From CAZKVU01 sp964556475 (lineage in GTDB: Bacteria; Patescibacteriota; Microgenomatia; UBA1406; HO2-37-13b): 64,000 bases of DNA. The stretch covers positions 1 to 64,000 of the forward strand of contig CAZKVU010000004.1 in NCBI GenBank assembly GCA_964556475.1. The letters are read 5' to 3'. This document shows positions 22,204 through 31,802 of the stretch, one piece after another (positions within the stretch are counted from its first letter, which is position 1; every line of letters starts with the position of its first letter). The notes beneath the pieces are model-generated. The model was not told the origin of the DNA, made no database searches, and was given only the letters and a program-made list of their open reading frames with translations. A program made the translations under genes and the position numbers.

Positions 22204-23700
22204 TTAAATCTTTTCGGTCACTTTATACTCCAATTTCTTTCCAAGAAGCATCCGGGTATGTGCCTCCAACGAAGGCAACGATGAAAAAATAAATGAAATT
22301 ATCGGCAAGAAGTACCACTGAATGAGTAACAGTGGCATATTACTTAGCTTTGTCTTAATTTTGACTCGATCTCGAAGTTTATAATCAATATACATAACAG
22401 CAAGAAGTGTGACCGACGATGTTGTTAGGATAAACGATGATAATTTTGGCAGCAGGAAACCAAGGACTGTTCGTCCAAAAACAGGATTTACTAATGAAGG
22501 TATAGATGCGCTTATGGTCAAAATAAAGAAAGAAGTTGGCCATAGAAAATGAACCTCTGTTACAAACAGTATTCTTTTCAGTTTGGCACTTGTGCTAATA
22601 TGAGGACTATTAAAAAACCGAACAATCGCATACGGAATGTCCGAAGCACCCCATGCCCATCTTTTTTCCTGTGAATATCTGGACTTAAAAGTTTTTATGA
22701 GACTTGTTGATAGTACACCATCTCTGATGATAGGCATATAAATAGGAATCGTTTTGACCTTCTCGCCGAGTGTAAAAAATGCCTGCATCCAGACATGCCA
22801 GTCTTCCGGAATAATATCAGTATCCCAATAACCAATACTTTCAAGAAGCCATAAATTTGTTGTATAGGTTGAAATTTGAATTAAGTCCTCAGTTTGTGAC
22901 AAGTAGGCAAAACGAGCAACAGAAGAGAGCATTGTCTGCACGCGAATGGGCAGCGGCAATTTCCAAAAATTATTGTACAAGAGCACCGGCGCTGAATAAA
23001 ACCGATATTTCCTATCCTCATCAAGCAAAAATTTGTAGGTTACATACGGTGCATAATCAGCAGGAAGTATGCTGTCTGCATCACAAACTGTGATAATAAC
23101 GTTTTCAGGTTTCCAGTTTCGTTGGCGTGCAATCTCTGAAATAAATGTACAGGCGTATGTTGCATTACTGGCTTTACCAACAATCTCTCCTTCTGTAAGT
23201 ACATGGTGTGTTGTGAACATGTCAGCAACCTTGTGTCCATACAATTTATGTAATTCATTACTTTTTTCATGTGCAGCTTCGCCTTCTCTCTGCTCCATCC
23301 CCAAAACAATATGGATTTTTTTTGGATCATAATGTTGATTAATAATTGCCTGAATCGTATGGCCCAATTTTTCTACTGGTTCCTTATAAGTAACAATCAA
23401 AAAAAAGTGCTCCACATCATCTCTACTTGGTAAATCCTTTATCATTTCGCTCCAATCAGTACGTTCAGCTCTCTTCATCAACTGGAACGAAATCGTCGCA
23501 TAATACATTGTCTTCAAAGACTTATAAAGAAAATAAATAAAGTAAGCGAGTATTAGATATGATGCAATTGCCGGTCTAAACGGAGAAAGCCATAAAGGCA
23601 TGGTTATTGTTACCCATACGAGTATCGGTATGAGCATTTCAACATATCGATAATACCAGACGGATTTTACATGCTTATCATTTATTAATTGGCTTGTCAT
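22204..23700 (-). CDS. Membrane-embedded family 2 glycosyltransferase (processive synthase-like)
   Basis: A 498-aa protein with two N-terminal membrane helices, a cytoplasmic GT2 domain (about 95-350), and four or more C-terminal helices. Catalytic signatures are CDADS (206-210), PEDWHVWMQ (298-306) and QEKRW (344-348, the QxxRW motif). This is the layout of cellulose- and hyaluronan-synthase-like enzymes that extrude a polymer. The product is not predictable. It is followed upstream by a 96-aa membrane protein that may belong to the same unit. Confidence 0.85.
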   Translation of the reverse strand: MTSQLINDKHVKSVWYYRYVEMLIPILVWVTITMPLWLSPFRPAIASYLILAYFIYFLYKSLKTMYYATISFQLMKRAERTDWSEMIKDLPSRDDVEHFFLIVTYKEPVEKLGHTIQAIINQHYDPKKIHIVLGMEQREGEAAHEKSNELHKLYGHKVADMFTTHHVLTEGEIVGKASNATYACTFISEIARQRNWKPENVIITVCDADSILPADYAPYVTYKFLLDEDRKYRFYSAPVLLYNNFWKLPLPIRVQTMLSSVARFAYLSQTEDLIQISTYTTNLWLLESIGYWDTDIIPEDWHVWMQAFFTLGEKVKTIPIYMPIIRDGVLSTSLIKTFKSRYSQEKRWAWGASDIPYAIVRFFNSPHISTSAKLKRILFVTEVHFLWPTSFFILTISASIPSLVNPVFGRTVLGFLLPKLSSFILTTSSVTLLAVMYIDYKLRDRVKIKTKLSNMPLLLIQWYFLPIISFIFSSLPSLEAHTRMLLGKKLEYKVTEKI

Positions 23701-23727
23701 AAAGATCTATATTTATATTATATCAAT

Positions 23728-24018
23728 CTACCATTTTTTGAACAATACAAGATATGAAGAAATGGTAAATGCACAAAATAGTAGTGCATTAAAAATTGTC
23801 AAGATTTGTAGCAAATGGAGAAGTAGCATAACTCCGAGAAACATTGTCAGATAACCCGCATTGATGCTTGATACATAATTGCGTGATGTAAAAAAAATAG
23901 TCATTGAAAATAAGGCAGCCGCTGAAATAATGACAAATATATTAAATGGTGGAATAAATATAAGGAGTAGTATGAGTAGAAAAAGCGAAATTAATGCTGG
24001 TATATTCTTGATGAGCAT
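23728..24018 (-). CDS. Small three-TM hypothetical membrane protein
   Basis: A 96-aa, very hydrophobic protein with membrane segments at about 7-24, 26-46 and 56-90. I do not recognise it. It precedes the GT2 synthase by 27 nt on the same strand. Its ATG is 9 nt from a TATACT box that overlaps the divergent TATAAT of the gene at 24042. Confidence 0.6.
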   Translation of the reverse strand: MLIKNIPALISLFLLILLLIFIPPFNIFVIISAAALFSMTIFFTSRNYVSSINAGYLTMFLGVMLLLHLLQILTIFNALLFCAFTISSYLVLFKKW

Positions 24019-24035
24019 GATTAATTAAGTATAAT
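24008..24035 (+). promoter_or_regulatory. Bidirectional promoter with overlapping -10 boxes
   Basis: The octamer AGTATAAT (24028-24035) is TATAAT on the plus strand (24030-24035, 6 nt before the ATG at 24042) and TATACT on the minus strand (24033-24028, 9 nt before the ATG at 24018). A plus-strand TTGATG (24008-24013) lies 16 bp upstream. Both genes would be leaderless or nearly so from one symmetric element. Confidence 0.6.
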
Positions 24036-24041
24036 GAAATT

Positions 24042-24794
24042 ATGTCAACAAAATTTCTCAATATAGTTATAGCTGTATCTATTATTGGGATTGTCATTAT
24101 TTCAATTCGAGATATCTTTAAACCGCGAGACGATGCCTCAAAGCAAGTGTCTGCAAATGTGAATAAAGCAAAGCCGATCACTTCCCCGACACCCACTCCA
24201 GATGAACTAATACCGTGCTCCTCTACTCTACTCGGTGATATACAGTTCAAGCAATTCACCTATTCTTCTAAAACACAGGATGCGATCAAATTGGATATCT
24301 TTAGTTCGAATAGCTCCAAAACCGATAGCTTATACGAAAATCTTATTTTAAACCTAGATTCAAAAACTAACACCGGGTACGTTTACCATCTCAAAAACAA
24401 GGATAATGACAAAGCGAATGAAAATACATATTCAATAACATGTACACAACAGGGAGTTGGAGCTGAAATTCTCGGTAATAAGCTGCAACTTTTACCAAAT
24501 AAAAACACTATTCAGGTCGGGGATACATGGAAAAGCACTTCAAGCCTTAGCTCTGCTGCGAGTATTGCAGGAGCAGCAGAATTATCATTCGACTACACTG
24601 TTGCAGATGTCAAAACCGTCAATCTTTTAGGCGAAAAGAGAAATGCTATTACGATCAAGGTGAACTTTCGTGAATTAAATATTGTGGAATATACAGTTGT
24701 AGACGGTGTTGGTATTCAAGAACTCAATATAATGCTGGATCTTGATCAATTTGGAGGCTACAAGCGGGAAGTGAAACTACAAAGCGCTCAGTAA
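24042..24794 (+). CDS. Membrane-anchored extracytoplasmic protein of unknown function
   Basis: A 250-aa protein with an N-terminal signal anchor (about 6-23), a Thr/Pro-rich linker (TSPTPTPDE, about 48-56) and a secreted beta-rich domain. That domain has two cysteines (PCSSTL and ITCTQQG) that could form a disulfide. The run GDTWKSTSSLSSAASIAGAA and the C-terminal strands resemble exported beta-sandwich proteins, but I cannot assign a family. It ends 2 nt from the convergent fusA stop. Confidence 0.7.
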   Translation: MSTKFLNIVIAVSIIGIVIISIRDIFKPRDDASKQVSANVNKAKPITSPTPTPDELIPCSSTLLGDIQFKQFTYSSKTQDAIKLDIFSSNSSKTDSLYENLILNLDSKTNTGYVYHLKNKDNDKANENTYSITCTQQGVGAEILGNKLQLLPNKNTIQVGDTWKSTSSLSSAASIAGAAELSFDYTVADVKTVNLLGEKRNAITIKVNFRELNIVEYTVVDGVGIQELNIMLDLDQFGGYKREVKLQSAQ

Positions 24795-24796
24795 TT

Positions 24797-26905
24797 TTAT
24801 ACTCGCTCTGACTTCATTTGCTCAACAATGTTTTGCGGTACCTCTTCGTAATGGGCTGGCTCCATGTATGGAATACCACGACCTTCTGTGAGTGATCTAA
24901 CCGTTGTAACATAACCTGACAATGAAGATAATGGTGCGTATGCCGTAATAACAACTGATTGTCCCCTTTTATCTGTGCCTTGAACTTTACCTCGACGACT
25001 TGAAATATCTCCAATAATGGTTCCCATGAATTCTTCAGGAACGGTAACCTCGAGTTTCATGATTGGTTCGAGTAAAACAAGACCTGCTCGCTTTGTTGCA
25101 TCAGATAAAGCCATTGAACCTGCAATCTTGAAAGCAATGTCCGATGAGTCCACATCATGATATGTGCCGTCATAAAGTGATACTTTCATGTCAACCATTG
25201 GGTATCCAAGAAGTACACCTTTATCCATGGCTTCACGAACACCTTTTTCAACAGATGGAATATATTCGCTTGGGATTGCACCACCTTTAATTTCATTTAC
25301 GAATTCAAAACCTTCACCGCGACCTAATGGCTCAACCTTGATGAAACAATGACCGTATTGTCCGCGTCCACCGCTTTGCTTAATGTATTTACCTTCTGCT
25401 TGAGCAGGTTTAGCAATGGTTTCATGATATGCCACCTGAGGCTTACCGACATTAACATCCATGCTAAATTCACGCTTCATACGATCAACTAAAATCTCAA
25501 GATGAAGTTCACCCATTCCTGAAATAATTGTCTGATTTGTGTCATGATCAACCTTAACCTGGAATGTTGGATCTTCATCAGATAATCTTTGCAAAGTGTA
25601 TGAAAGTTTTTCCTGATCAGATTTTGTTTTCGGCTCAATAGCAAGGGAAATAACTGGATCTGGGAAGCTGATTTGTTCAAGTACTAATTGATTTGACTCA
25701 TCAGCAAGTGTATCACCAGTTCCTGTATCCTTTGGCCCGATTAAACCGACAATTTCACCAGCATAGGCTTTATCAACTTCTTCGCGCTGGTTTGCATGCA
25801 TAAGCATAATACGTCCAATGCGCTCTCTTTTACGCTTGTTCACATTGTAGGCGTATGAGCCTGCTTCAAGAACTCCGGAATAAATACGTGCATATGTCAG
25901 CTTACCAACATGTGGATCTAATTGAATTTTAAAGGCCAGCATTGAAAGCGGATCTTCTTTTGATAATTGACGAACAACTTCTTTTGTTTCGTCTTCTGGG
26001 TCCATACCCTTAATTTCCTTAAGATCTGCTGGTGATGGGAGATAATCGACAACTCCATCTAGAACAGGCTGAACGCCTTTATTTCTTAAAGATGTTCCTG
26101 CATAAATTGGAACTATTTTGTAGGCAATTGTCGCGCTTCTAATTCCCTTTTTCAATTCAGCTTCAGTAAATGTTTCGCCTGCCAGAAATTTTTCTAATAA
26201 ATCATCGCTATTTTCAGCGACTGACTCAATAAGCTCTTGTCTCTTTTTCTCGGCAATATCTTTAAGATCATCTGGGATTTCCGTAATATCGTATTCTGTT
26301 CCCTTTTCATCTTTACCCCAAACGAACGCCTTCATAGTGACCAGGTCAATAACTCCGACGAATTCAGATTCGGCTCCAATTGGATAAACCATTGGGACTG
26401 GCTTTGCACCAAGTCTATTACGGATATCATCAAGTGTGTTTTCGAAGTTAGCACCGATCTTATCCATCTTGTTAATGAAAGCAAGACGTGGAACATTGTA
26501 TTTGTCTGCTTGTCTCCAAACTGTTTCAGATTGTGATTGAACACCTTCCTCAGCATCAAAGACCATGACTGCTCCGTCAAGAACGCGCAATGAGCGCTCA
26601 ACTTCAGCTGTAAAATCGACATGTCCAGGAGTATCAATAATATTTACTCTAATATCTTTCCAGAATGTGGTTGTTGCGGCAGATACAATGGTAATACCGC
26701 GCTCTCTTTCCTGCTCCATCCAATCCATCTGTGTGTCACCGTCGTCAATATCGCCTATTTTGTATGATCGACCTGTATAGAAAAGTATTCTTTCAGTTGT
26801 TGTTGTTTTACCTGCATCAATATGCGCAATAATACCAATATTACGGATTTTATCCGGATCAACAATTCTATTTTTTGTAACAATACTTTTCTGCTGTTGT
26901 GCCAT
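24797..26905 (-). CDS. fusA: Translation elongation factor G
   Basis: A 702-aa GTPase that drives ribosomal translocation. G motifs are AHIDAGKTTTTERIL, RERGITIVSA, DTPGHVDFTAEVER and NKMDK. Domain 2, domain 3 (GMGELHLEILVDRM), domain 4 (GRGQYGHC, AMDKGVLLGYPMVD) and domain 5 (GTIIGDISSRRGKVQG) are all present at normal length. It is the last gene of rpoB-rpoC-rpsL-rpsG-fusA; tuf, which usually follows, is about 11 kb away. Confidence 0.98.
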   Translation of the reverse strand: MAQQQKSIVTKNRIVDPDKIRNIGIIAHIDAGKTTTTERILFYTGRSYKIGDIDDGDTQMDWMEQERERGITIVSAATTTFWKDIRVNIIDTPGHVDFTAEVERSLRVLDGAVMVFDAEEGVQSQSETVWRQADKYNVPRLAFINKMDKIGANFENTLDDIRNRLGAKPVPMVYPIGAESEFVGVIDLVTMKAFVWGKDEKGTEYDITEIPDDLKDIAEKKRQELIESVAENSDDLLEKFLAGETFTEAELKKGIRSATIAYKIVPIYAGTSLRNKGVQPVLDGVVDYLPSPADLKEIKGMDPEDETKEVVRQLSKEDPLSMLAFKIQLDPHVGKLTYARIYSGVLEAGSYAYNVNKRKRERIGRIMLMHANQREEVDKAYAGEIVGLIGPKDTGTGDTLADESNQLVLEQISFPDPVISLAIEPKTKSDQEKLSYTLQRLSDEDPTFQVKVDHDTNQTIISGMGELHLEILVDRMKREFSMDVNVGKPQVAYHETIAKPAQAEGKYIKQSGGRGQYGHCFIKVEPLGRGEGFEFVNEIKGGAIPSEYIPSVEKGVREAMDKGVLLGYPMVDMKVSLYDGTYHDVDSSDIAFKIAGSMALSDATKRAGLVLLEPIMKLEVTVPEEFMGTIIGDISSRRGKVQGTDKRGQSVVITAYAPLSSLSGYVTTVRSLTEGRGIPYMEPAHYEEVPQNIVEQMKSERV

Positions 26906-26920
26906 AGTTTTCGATGCGAA

Positions 26921-27394
26921 TTACCAGCTGAAGTGCGAGAATGCTTTGTTAGCATCAGCAAGTTTTTCAACTTGGAGTTTTTTATTAACGGCTTCACCCT
27001 GATTCTGGAAAGCATCCATTAATTCAGCATGAAGTTTTTTATCAAATGATTCGTACTGTTTATTTGAACGAGCATTTGCTGCATTAAGAATCCAGTTTAA
27101 TGCGAGGAATAATTTACGCTGCGGTCTTGTGTCAATTGGAACGAGATATGAAGCTCCTCCAACACGTCGTGGCTTGACTTCTTTTCTTGGGGCAACATTA
27201 TTAACAGCAACCTCCAGAACTGTAACCGGATCATTTTTCTCAGACTTTATCATTTCTAGAGCTTTGTAAACATGTTTTTCAGCAACAGATTTTTTTCCAT
27301 CCACCATTGCATAGCGGATTAATTTTGCGACCTCAAAACTATTATAGAGTGGGTCGTTTTTTACTAATTGTCTTTTATATCCTCGTCTTGGCAT
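26921..27394 (-). CDS. rpsG: 30S ribosomal protein S7 (uS7)
   Basis: A 157-aa primary binder of the 3' domain of 16S rRNA. It begins MPRRGYKRQLVKNDPLYNS and has AVNNVAPRKEVKPRRVGGAS, VPIDTRPQRKLFLALNW and a C-terminal helix ending ADANKAFSHFSW. The order rpsL-rpsG-fusA is canonical. Confidence 0.97.
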   Translation of the reverse strand: MPRRGYKRQLVKNDPLYNSFEVAKLIRYAMVDGKKSVAEKHVYKALEMIKSEKNDPVTVLEVAVNNVAPRKEVKPRRVGGASYLVPIDTRPQRKLFLALNWILNAANARSNKQYESFDKKLHAELMDAFQNQGEAVNKKLQVEKLADANKAFSHFSW

Positions 27395-27403
27395 AGTAAT
27401 GTA

Positions 27404-27817
27404 TTATTTTTTAGCTTGTCGTGCGCCATACTTTGAACGAGAGGTGCCACGATTTTGCACACCAGTCGAGTCATAAACGCCACGGACAATATGATATTTA
27501 ACTCCAGGTAAATCCTTAACACGACCACCTCTTACAAGAACAACAGAGTGTTCAGCAAGTTCGTGACCGATTCCAGGAATATACGCTGTAATTTCAGTAC
27601 CATTTGAAAGTTTAACTCTTGCAACCTTTCGCAAAGCTGAGTTCGGTTTCTTAGGTGTCATTGTTCTAACCACAGTACACACTCCTCTTTTAAGAGGGCT
27701 TGAATGTGGCGAACGGCGTCTCTTAAGACTGTCAAACGAATACTTAAGAGCAACCGCGTTTGCTTTTCTCAACTTAGCCTTTCTTTTCTTTCTGATTAAT
27801 TGATTAATTGTTGGCAT
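27404..27817 (-). CDS. rpsL: 30S ribosomal protein S12 (uS12)
   Basis: A 137-aa decoding-centre protein. It begins MPTINQLIRKKRKAK and has TPKKPNSALRKVARVKLSNG, HSVVLVRGGRVKDLPGVKYH and RSKYGARQ. Both lysines that determine streptomycin sensitivity (in PKKPNS and GRVKDLP) are wild type. It has the 13-14 residue N-terminal insertion also known from Firmicutes S12. It follows rpoC by 5 nt, joining the str genes to rpoBC. Confidence 0.97.
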   Translation of the reverse strand: MPTINQLIRKKRKAKLRKANAVALKYSFDSLKRRRSPHSSPLKRGVCTVVRTMTPKKPNSALRKVARVKLSNGTEITAYIPGIGHELAEHSVVLVRGGRVKDLPGVKYHIVRGVYDSTGVQNRGTSRSKYGARQAKK

Positions 27818-27822
27818 AATGC

Positions 27823-30800
27823 TTAGTTAATAACTTTCTCAATATCAACTTCTTCTACTTCCTGCATATCTTCGACATCAACATCCTCTGATTCGTTCAT
27901 GAGTTCCTCGTCGCTTGGATCTTCTTCAACGATTTGTTCAACAACATCGTCTTCAAGAGCCTTTTCTGCGACCTTTTCAGCGAGATCACTCTCAGCAGAA
28001 GATTGTTGAGTATCGGATACCCCAGCGGCTTGGACTACTTCATTATCTCCATAATACTTGTCCAAGAGCTGTGCAGTAACCGGAATCAATCTTCCAATTA
28101 TAACATTTTCTTTTAATCCTACAAGGTTATCTATTTGACCTTTGATTGATGCCTCAGTCAAAACGGTTGTTGTGTGCTGGAATGAGGCTGCAGACAGCCA
28201 TGAGTCCGAATATGTTGCTGCTCTGGTAATGCCCAAAATTGACACTCGTCCTATTGCTGGCTGACCACCTTGTGCCATAATCTTCTTATTTTCGCGGTCG
28301 AATTGATACTTTGATGTCACTTCTCCAACGATAAACTTTGTATCTCCTTCGTTATCAATTGCAACCTTATCGCTCATTTTTCGGATAATGGTTTCAAAGT
28401 GTTTGTCATGAATAGCAATACCTTGTGACTCATATACCTTTTGAATCTCATTTAAGAGATACATTTGAGCTTCTCTCAAACCTTTGATTGAAAGAACATC
28501 TTTAATGTCAAGGTAACCTTCACATAGCATATGACCTGCTGCAATGAGCTGACCATCCTTAACTTTAAGTTTTCTGTTTGTTGGGATAAGGAATTCCCTG
28601 ATCTCACCGCCTGATTCAGTTGATGTTATTTTAACAACATATACATCTCTATCAGTGTCTTCATGAACACTTACCTTACCTGATAGGTCTGTTATTGGTG
28701 ATAGTACCTTTGGCGTACGAACCTCGAAAAGTTCTTCAACACGGGGTAATCCTTGAGTAACGTCAGCGATAACAATACCTCCGAAGTGACGGACACGCAT
28801 GGTCAGCTGAGTACCTGGCTCACCAATAGACTGCGCTGCGAGAACACCAACCGGTGTACCAACTTTAACAATCTGACTTGTTGACCAGTCGATTCCATAA
28901 CATTTCTGACAGGTGCCATACTCGGTCTGGCAGTAGAAAGGCGAACGAATGACTGCTGATTGGACCTCGTGTTCTTTAATCAAATCTATTTCATCATCGC
29001 TAATAAGTACATTTCTCTTCACGATCACTTTACCATTCTTACCTTTGATATCTGATGCGGCATATTTACCACGGATTCTTTCAATGAATTTATCGCCACG
29101 AGTTCCTTCTGTAGAAGTTTCAAGACCCTGTTCGGTCTCACAGTCTTCTTCACGAATGATAACATCATGAGCGACATCGACTAATCGACGGGTCAAGTAT
29201 CCTGCATCTGCTGTTTTAAGAGCTGAGTCGATAAGACCTTTTCGAGCACCGCGTGCATTGATAATGTATTCAATGACTGATAAACCTTCGCGATAGTTTG
29301 ATTTTGTTGGAACTTCAATAATCTTACCAAGCGGATCGATAACTAAACCTTTCATGGCAGAAAGCTGTTTAAGCTGTTCTTTTGTTGCACGGGCTCCTCC
29401 TGACTTGATAATAATCTTTACCGGATTTTCCTCTTCGATAATATCCCATGTCCTGTTTGCCATAGTGTCTGTTGTTTCAATCCAGACGTTATTTGACAAA
29501 CGCTTCTTTTCTTCCTCGGTAATAAGTCCCTTGTAATAATTTTCTTCTATGGTTCTGACTTTTTGTTCTGCTTCTGCAATAAGAACATTTTTATCAGCAA
29601 TAACAGAGCAGTCAAAGACCGAAACTGAAACTCCTCCTGCAACTGTTGCACCCCAGAAACCAAGCTGCTTAAGTCTGTCAATAAGATTAGCAACCATACG
29701 ATCATTGTTCTCAAAGAGTGTGATTGCTCGTACAACAAGTTTCTTTAAATCTCCAGCTGTCACAGCTTCATTCATGTATTGCATCTCAATAGGAAGCTGT
29801 TGATTAAACAAAATGCGGCCAATGGATGTACGTATAATACTATTGTCCATTCGAACAAGGATTGGCTGTCGTAATTTCAATCTATCCTGCGCGTAAGCTA
29901 AAAGCGCTTCATCAGAATGTGCAAAATATTTGAGTTCTTTATCTTCAAAATCATCGAAGTTGGTATCAACAGTCGTAAGATAGTAACAACCTAAGGCCAT
30001 TTCCTTATTTGGAACCATAATTGGACTTCCATCTGAAGGCTTCAAGAAATTTTTCTCAGGCAACATTCTATTCTCAATTTCCTCTATTGCTTTCTGTGAT
30101 AGCGGAACATAGACACCCATCTGATCTCCGTCAAAGTCAGCGTTAAATCCTGCACAAACGACCGGATGCAATTTAATTGCATAGTCATCAGTTAATACAG
30201 GATAAAATCCAAGAATAGATAATTTGTGCAGGGTTGGTGCACGATTCAACATAACAGGATGATTTTTTGTTATTTCCTCAAGGATGTCATAAATAATCGG
30301 ATCTTTTGTTTCAAGATACGAACGAGCACCTTTAATATTCTGTGCTAAGCCTCGAATAATGATTTCGCGCAGAAGGAAGGGTTTAAATAGTTCGATTGCC
30401 ATTTCTTTTGGCAAACCACATTGATTCAAACCCAGTTCAGGACCAACAATAATAACTGATCGTCCTGAGTAATCGACACGCTTACCAAGTAAATTCTGTC
30501 TGAAACGTCCTTGCTTACCTTTGAGTATGTCAGATAGTGATTTCAAAGCACGGGTCCTGACTGTACGACGTCGGGCACCACGTGACTTCGACATATCAAT
30601 AAGAGAATCAACAGCCTCCTGAAGCATTCTTTTTTCATTACGAAGAATAATCTCAGGTGCACCTAATTCAATAAGGTGCTTAAGTCGGTTATTTCTATTG
30701 ATGACACGTCGATAAAAATCATTAAGGTCTGATGTGGCAAATTTACCACCTGCAAGTTGGACAACTGGTCGGAGATCCGGAGGAATAACCGGAAGTGCAA

Positions 30801-31791
30801 CCATAATCATCCACTTTGGTGAAACACCTGACTTCATGAATGCTTCAAGCAAGCGGGCTTTTTTAAGGAGTTTTGTTCTTTTGTCACCTTTGAGTTTGCT
30901 CAGCCTCTTAATAACATTTGCATATTCTTCCTTCAGGTCAATATCTGCAAGGATTTCAAGTAGAACCTCTGATCCCATTCCGACGGACATAAATTTATGT
31001 GCGCCGATTTGTTTTAGGAAAAGGTAATCCTCTTCCTCAACAGTGGTAAGTCGGATTGCTGTTTTAACAACTTTCAAAAGTCTTTCGTAGAAAATCTCTT
31101 TTTCAGTTTTCTTTTCGTTATATTGCTGTGTTATAGCAGTATATTTTTCTCTGAATTTGAACTGGACTTCACTGACAGTTAAATCTTGCTGTTCTTTATT
31201 CTTAACTTTTTTCTTTACATCATCCTGAGCTTTCTTTTCCAGCTCTTTAATTCTGTCCTCCTCCTGCTTTAACCAATTCTTGAGGATATCAAGTTCTTCA
31301 CCGCGTGACTCTTTCACCATATCTGAGGCTTTCTTTCTCTCTTCTTCGTTTACATCCTTAACAAGATATAAAGCATAGTAAATAATTCTTTCTAAATTAT
31401 TCGCTGTTATGCCAAGTAGATTGCTTAATGGTGACGACGCACCTTTGAAATACCAGATATGTGAAATTGGTGAAGCGAGTTTGATATGACCCATTCGATC
31501 TCGTCGAACTGAGCTATTGGTGATTTCAACACCGCATCGGTCACAAACAATTCCTCGATAACGAATTCCTTTATATTTACCACAGTAACACTGATAATCC
31601 TTGGTCGGACCAAAAATTCTCTCATCAAATAAACCGTCCTTTTCAGGTTTAAATGTACGGTAGTTAATTGTTTCTGGCTTTAAAACTTCTCCAAATGACC
31701 AGTCTGTAATATTATCTGGGGAAGCAAGCGTAAGCTTGAGACCTGAAAAGTCTCCTAAACTAAAGTCTTTTTGATGTTTATTTTCTTCCAT
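27823..31791 (-). CDS. rpoC: RNA polymerase subunit beta' with an acidic C-terminal tail
   Basis: A 1322-aa catalytic subunit. The N-terminal zinc site is CYCGKYKG...CDRCG, the active-site metal loop is NADFDGDQMGVYVPLS, and the second zinc site is formed by Cys in CETEQG, CQTEYGTCQKC. The loop has Gly-Val-Tyr where Ala-Val-His is usual, but the three catalytic Asp are intact. The last 60 or so residues are strongly acidic (DDVVEQIVEEDPSDEELMNE), beyond the normal end. It starts 11 nt after rpoB. Confidence 0.97.
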   Translation of the reverse strand: MEENKHQKDFSLGDFSGLKLTLASPDNITDWSFGEVLKPETINYRTFKPEKDGLFDERIFGPTKDYQCYCGKYKGIRYRGIVCDRCGVEITNSSVRRDRMGHIKLASPISHIWYFKGASSPLSNLLGITANNLERIIYYALYLVKDVNEEERKKASDMVKESRGEELDILKNWLKQEEDRIKELEKKAQDDVKKKVKNKEQQDLTVSEVQFKFREKYTAITQQYNEKKTEKEIFYERLLKVVKTAIRLTTVEEEDYLFLKQIGAHKFMSVGMGSEVLLEILADIDLKEEYANVIKRLSKLKGDKRTKLLKKARLLEAFMKSGVSPKWMIMVALPVIPPDLRPVVQLAGGKFATSDLNDFYRRVINRNNRLKHLIELGAPEIILRNEKRMLQEAVDSLIDMSKSRGARRRTVRTRALKSLSDILKGKQGRFRQNLLGKRVDYSGRSVIIVGPELGLNQCGLPKEMAIELFKPFLLREIIIRGLAQNIKGARSYLETKDPIIYDILEEITKNHPVMLNRAPTLHKLSILGFYPVLTDDYAIKLHPVVCAGFNADFDGDQMGVYVPLSQKAIEEIENRMLPEKNFLKPSDGSPIMVPNKEMALGCYYLTTVDTNFDDFEDKELKYFAHSDEALLAYAQDRLKLRQPILVRMDNSIIRTSIGRILFNQQLPIEMQYMNEAVTAGDLKKLVVRAITLFENNDRMVANLIDRLKQLGFWGATVAGGVSVSVFDCSVIADKNVLIAEAEQKVRTIEENYYKGLITEEEKKRLSNNVWIETTDTMANRTWDIIEEENPVKIIIKSGGARATKEQLKQLSAMKGLVIDPLGKIIEVPTKSNYREGLSVIEYIINARGARKGLIDSALKTADAGYLTRRLVDVAHDVIIREEDCETEQGLETSTEGTRGDKFIERIRGKYAASDIKGKNGKVIVKRNVLISDDEIDLIKEHEVQSAVIRSPFYCQTEYGTCQKCYGIDWSTSQIVKVGTPVGVLAAQSIGEPGTQLTMRVRHFGGIVIADVTQGLPRVEELFEVRTPKVLSPITDLSGKVSVHEDTDRDVYVVKITSTESGGEIREFLIPTNRKLKVKDGQLIAAGHMLCEGYLDIKDVLSIKGLREAQMYLLNEIQKVYESQGIAIHDKHFETIIRKMSDKVAIDNEGDTKFIVGEVTSKYQFDRENKKIMAQGGQPAIGRVSILGITRAATYSDSWLSAASFQHTTTVLTEASIKGQIDNLVGLKENVIIGRLIPVTAQLLDKYYGDNEVVQAAGVSDTQQSSAESDLAEKVAEKALEDDVVEQIVEEDPSDEELMNESEDVDVEDMQEVEEVDIEKVIN

Positions 31792-31802
31792 AGGATTTTC
31801 TA

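Noticed and set aside
24043..24048. TTGACA on the minus strand as a -35 for the gene at 24018
   Set aside because: The spacing to the TATACT box is only 9 bp; it is part of the codons of the divergent gene.
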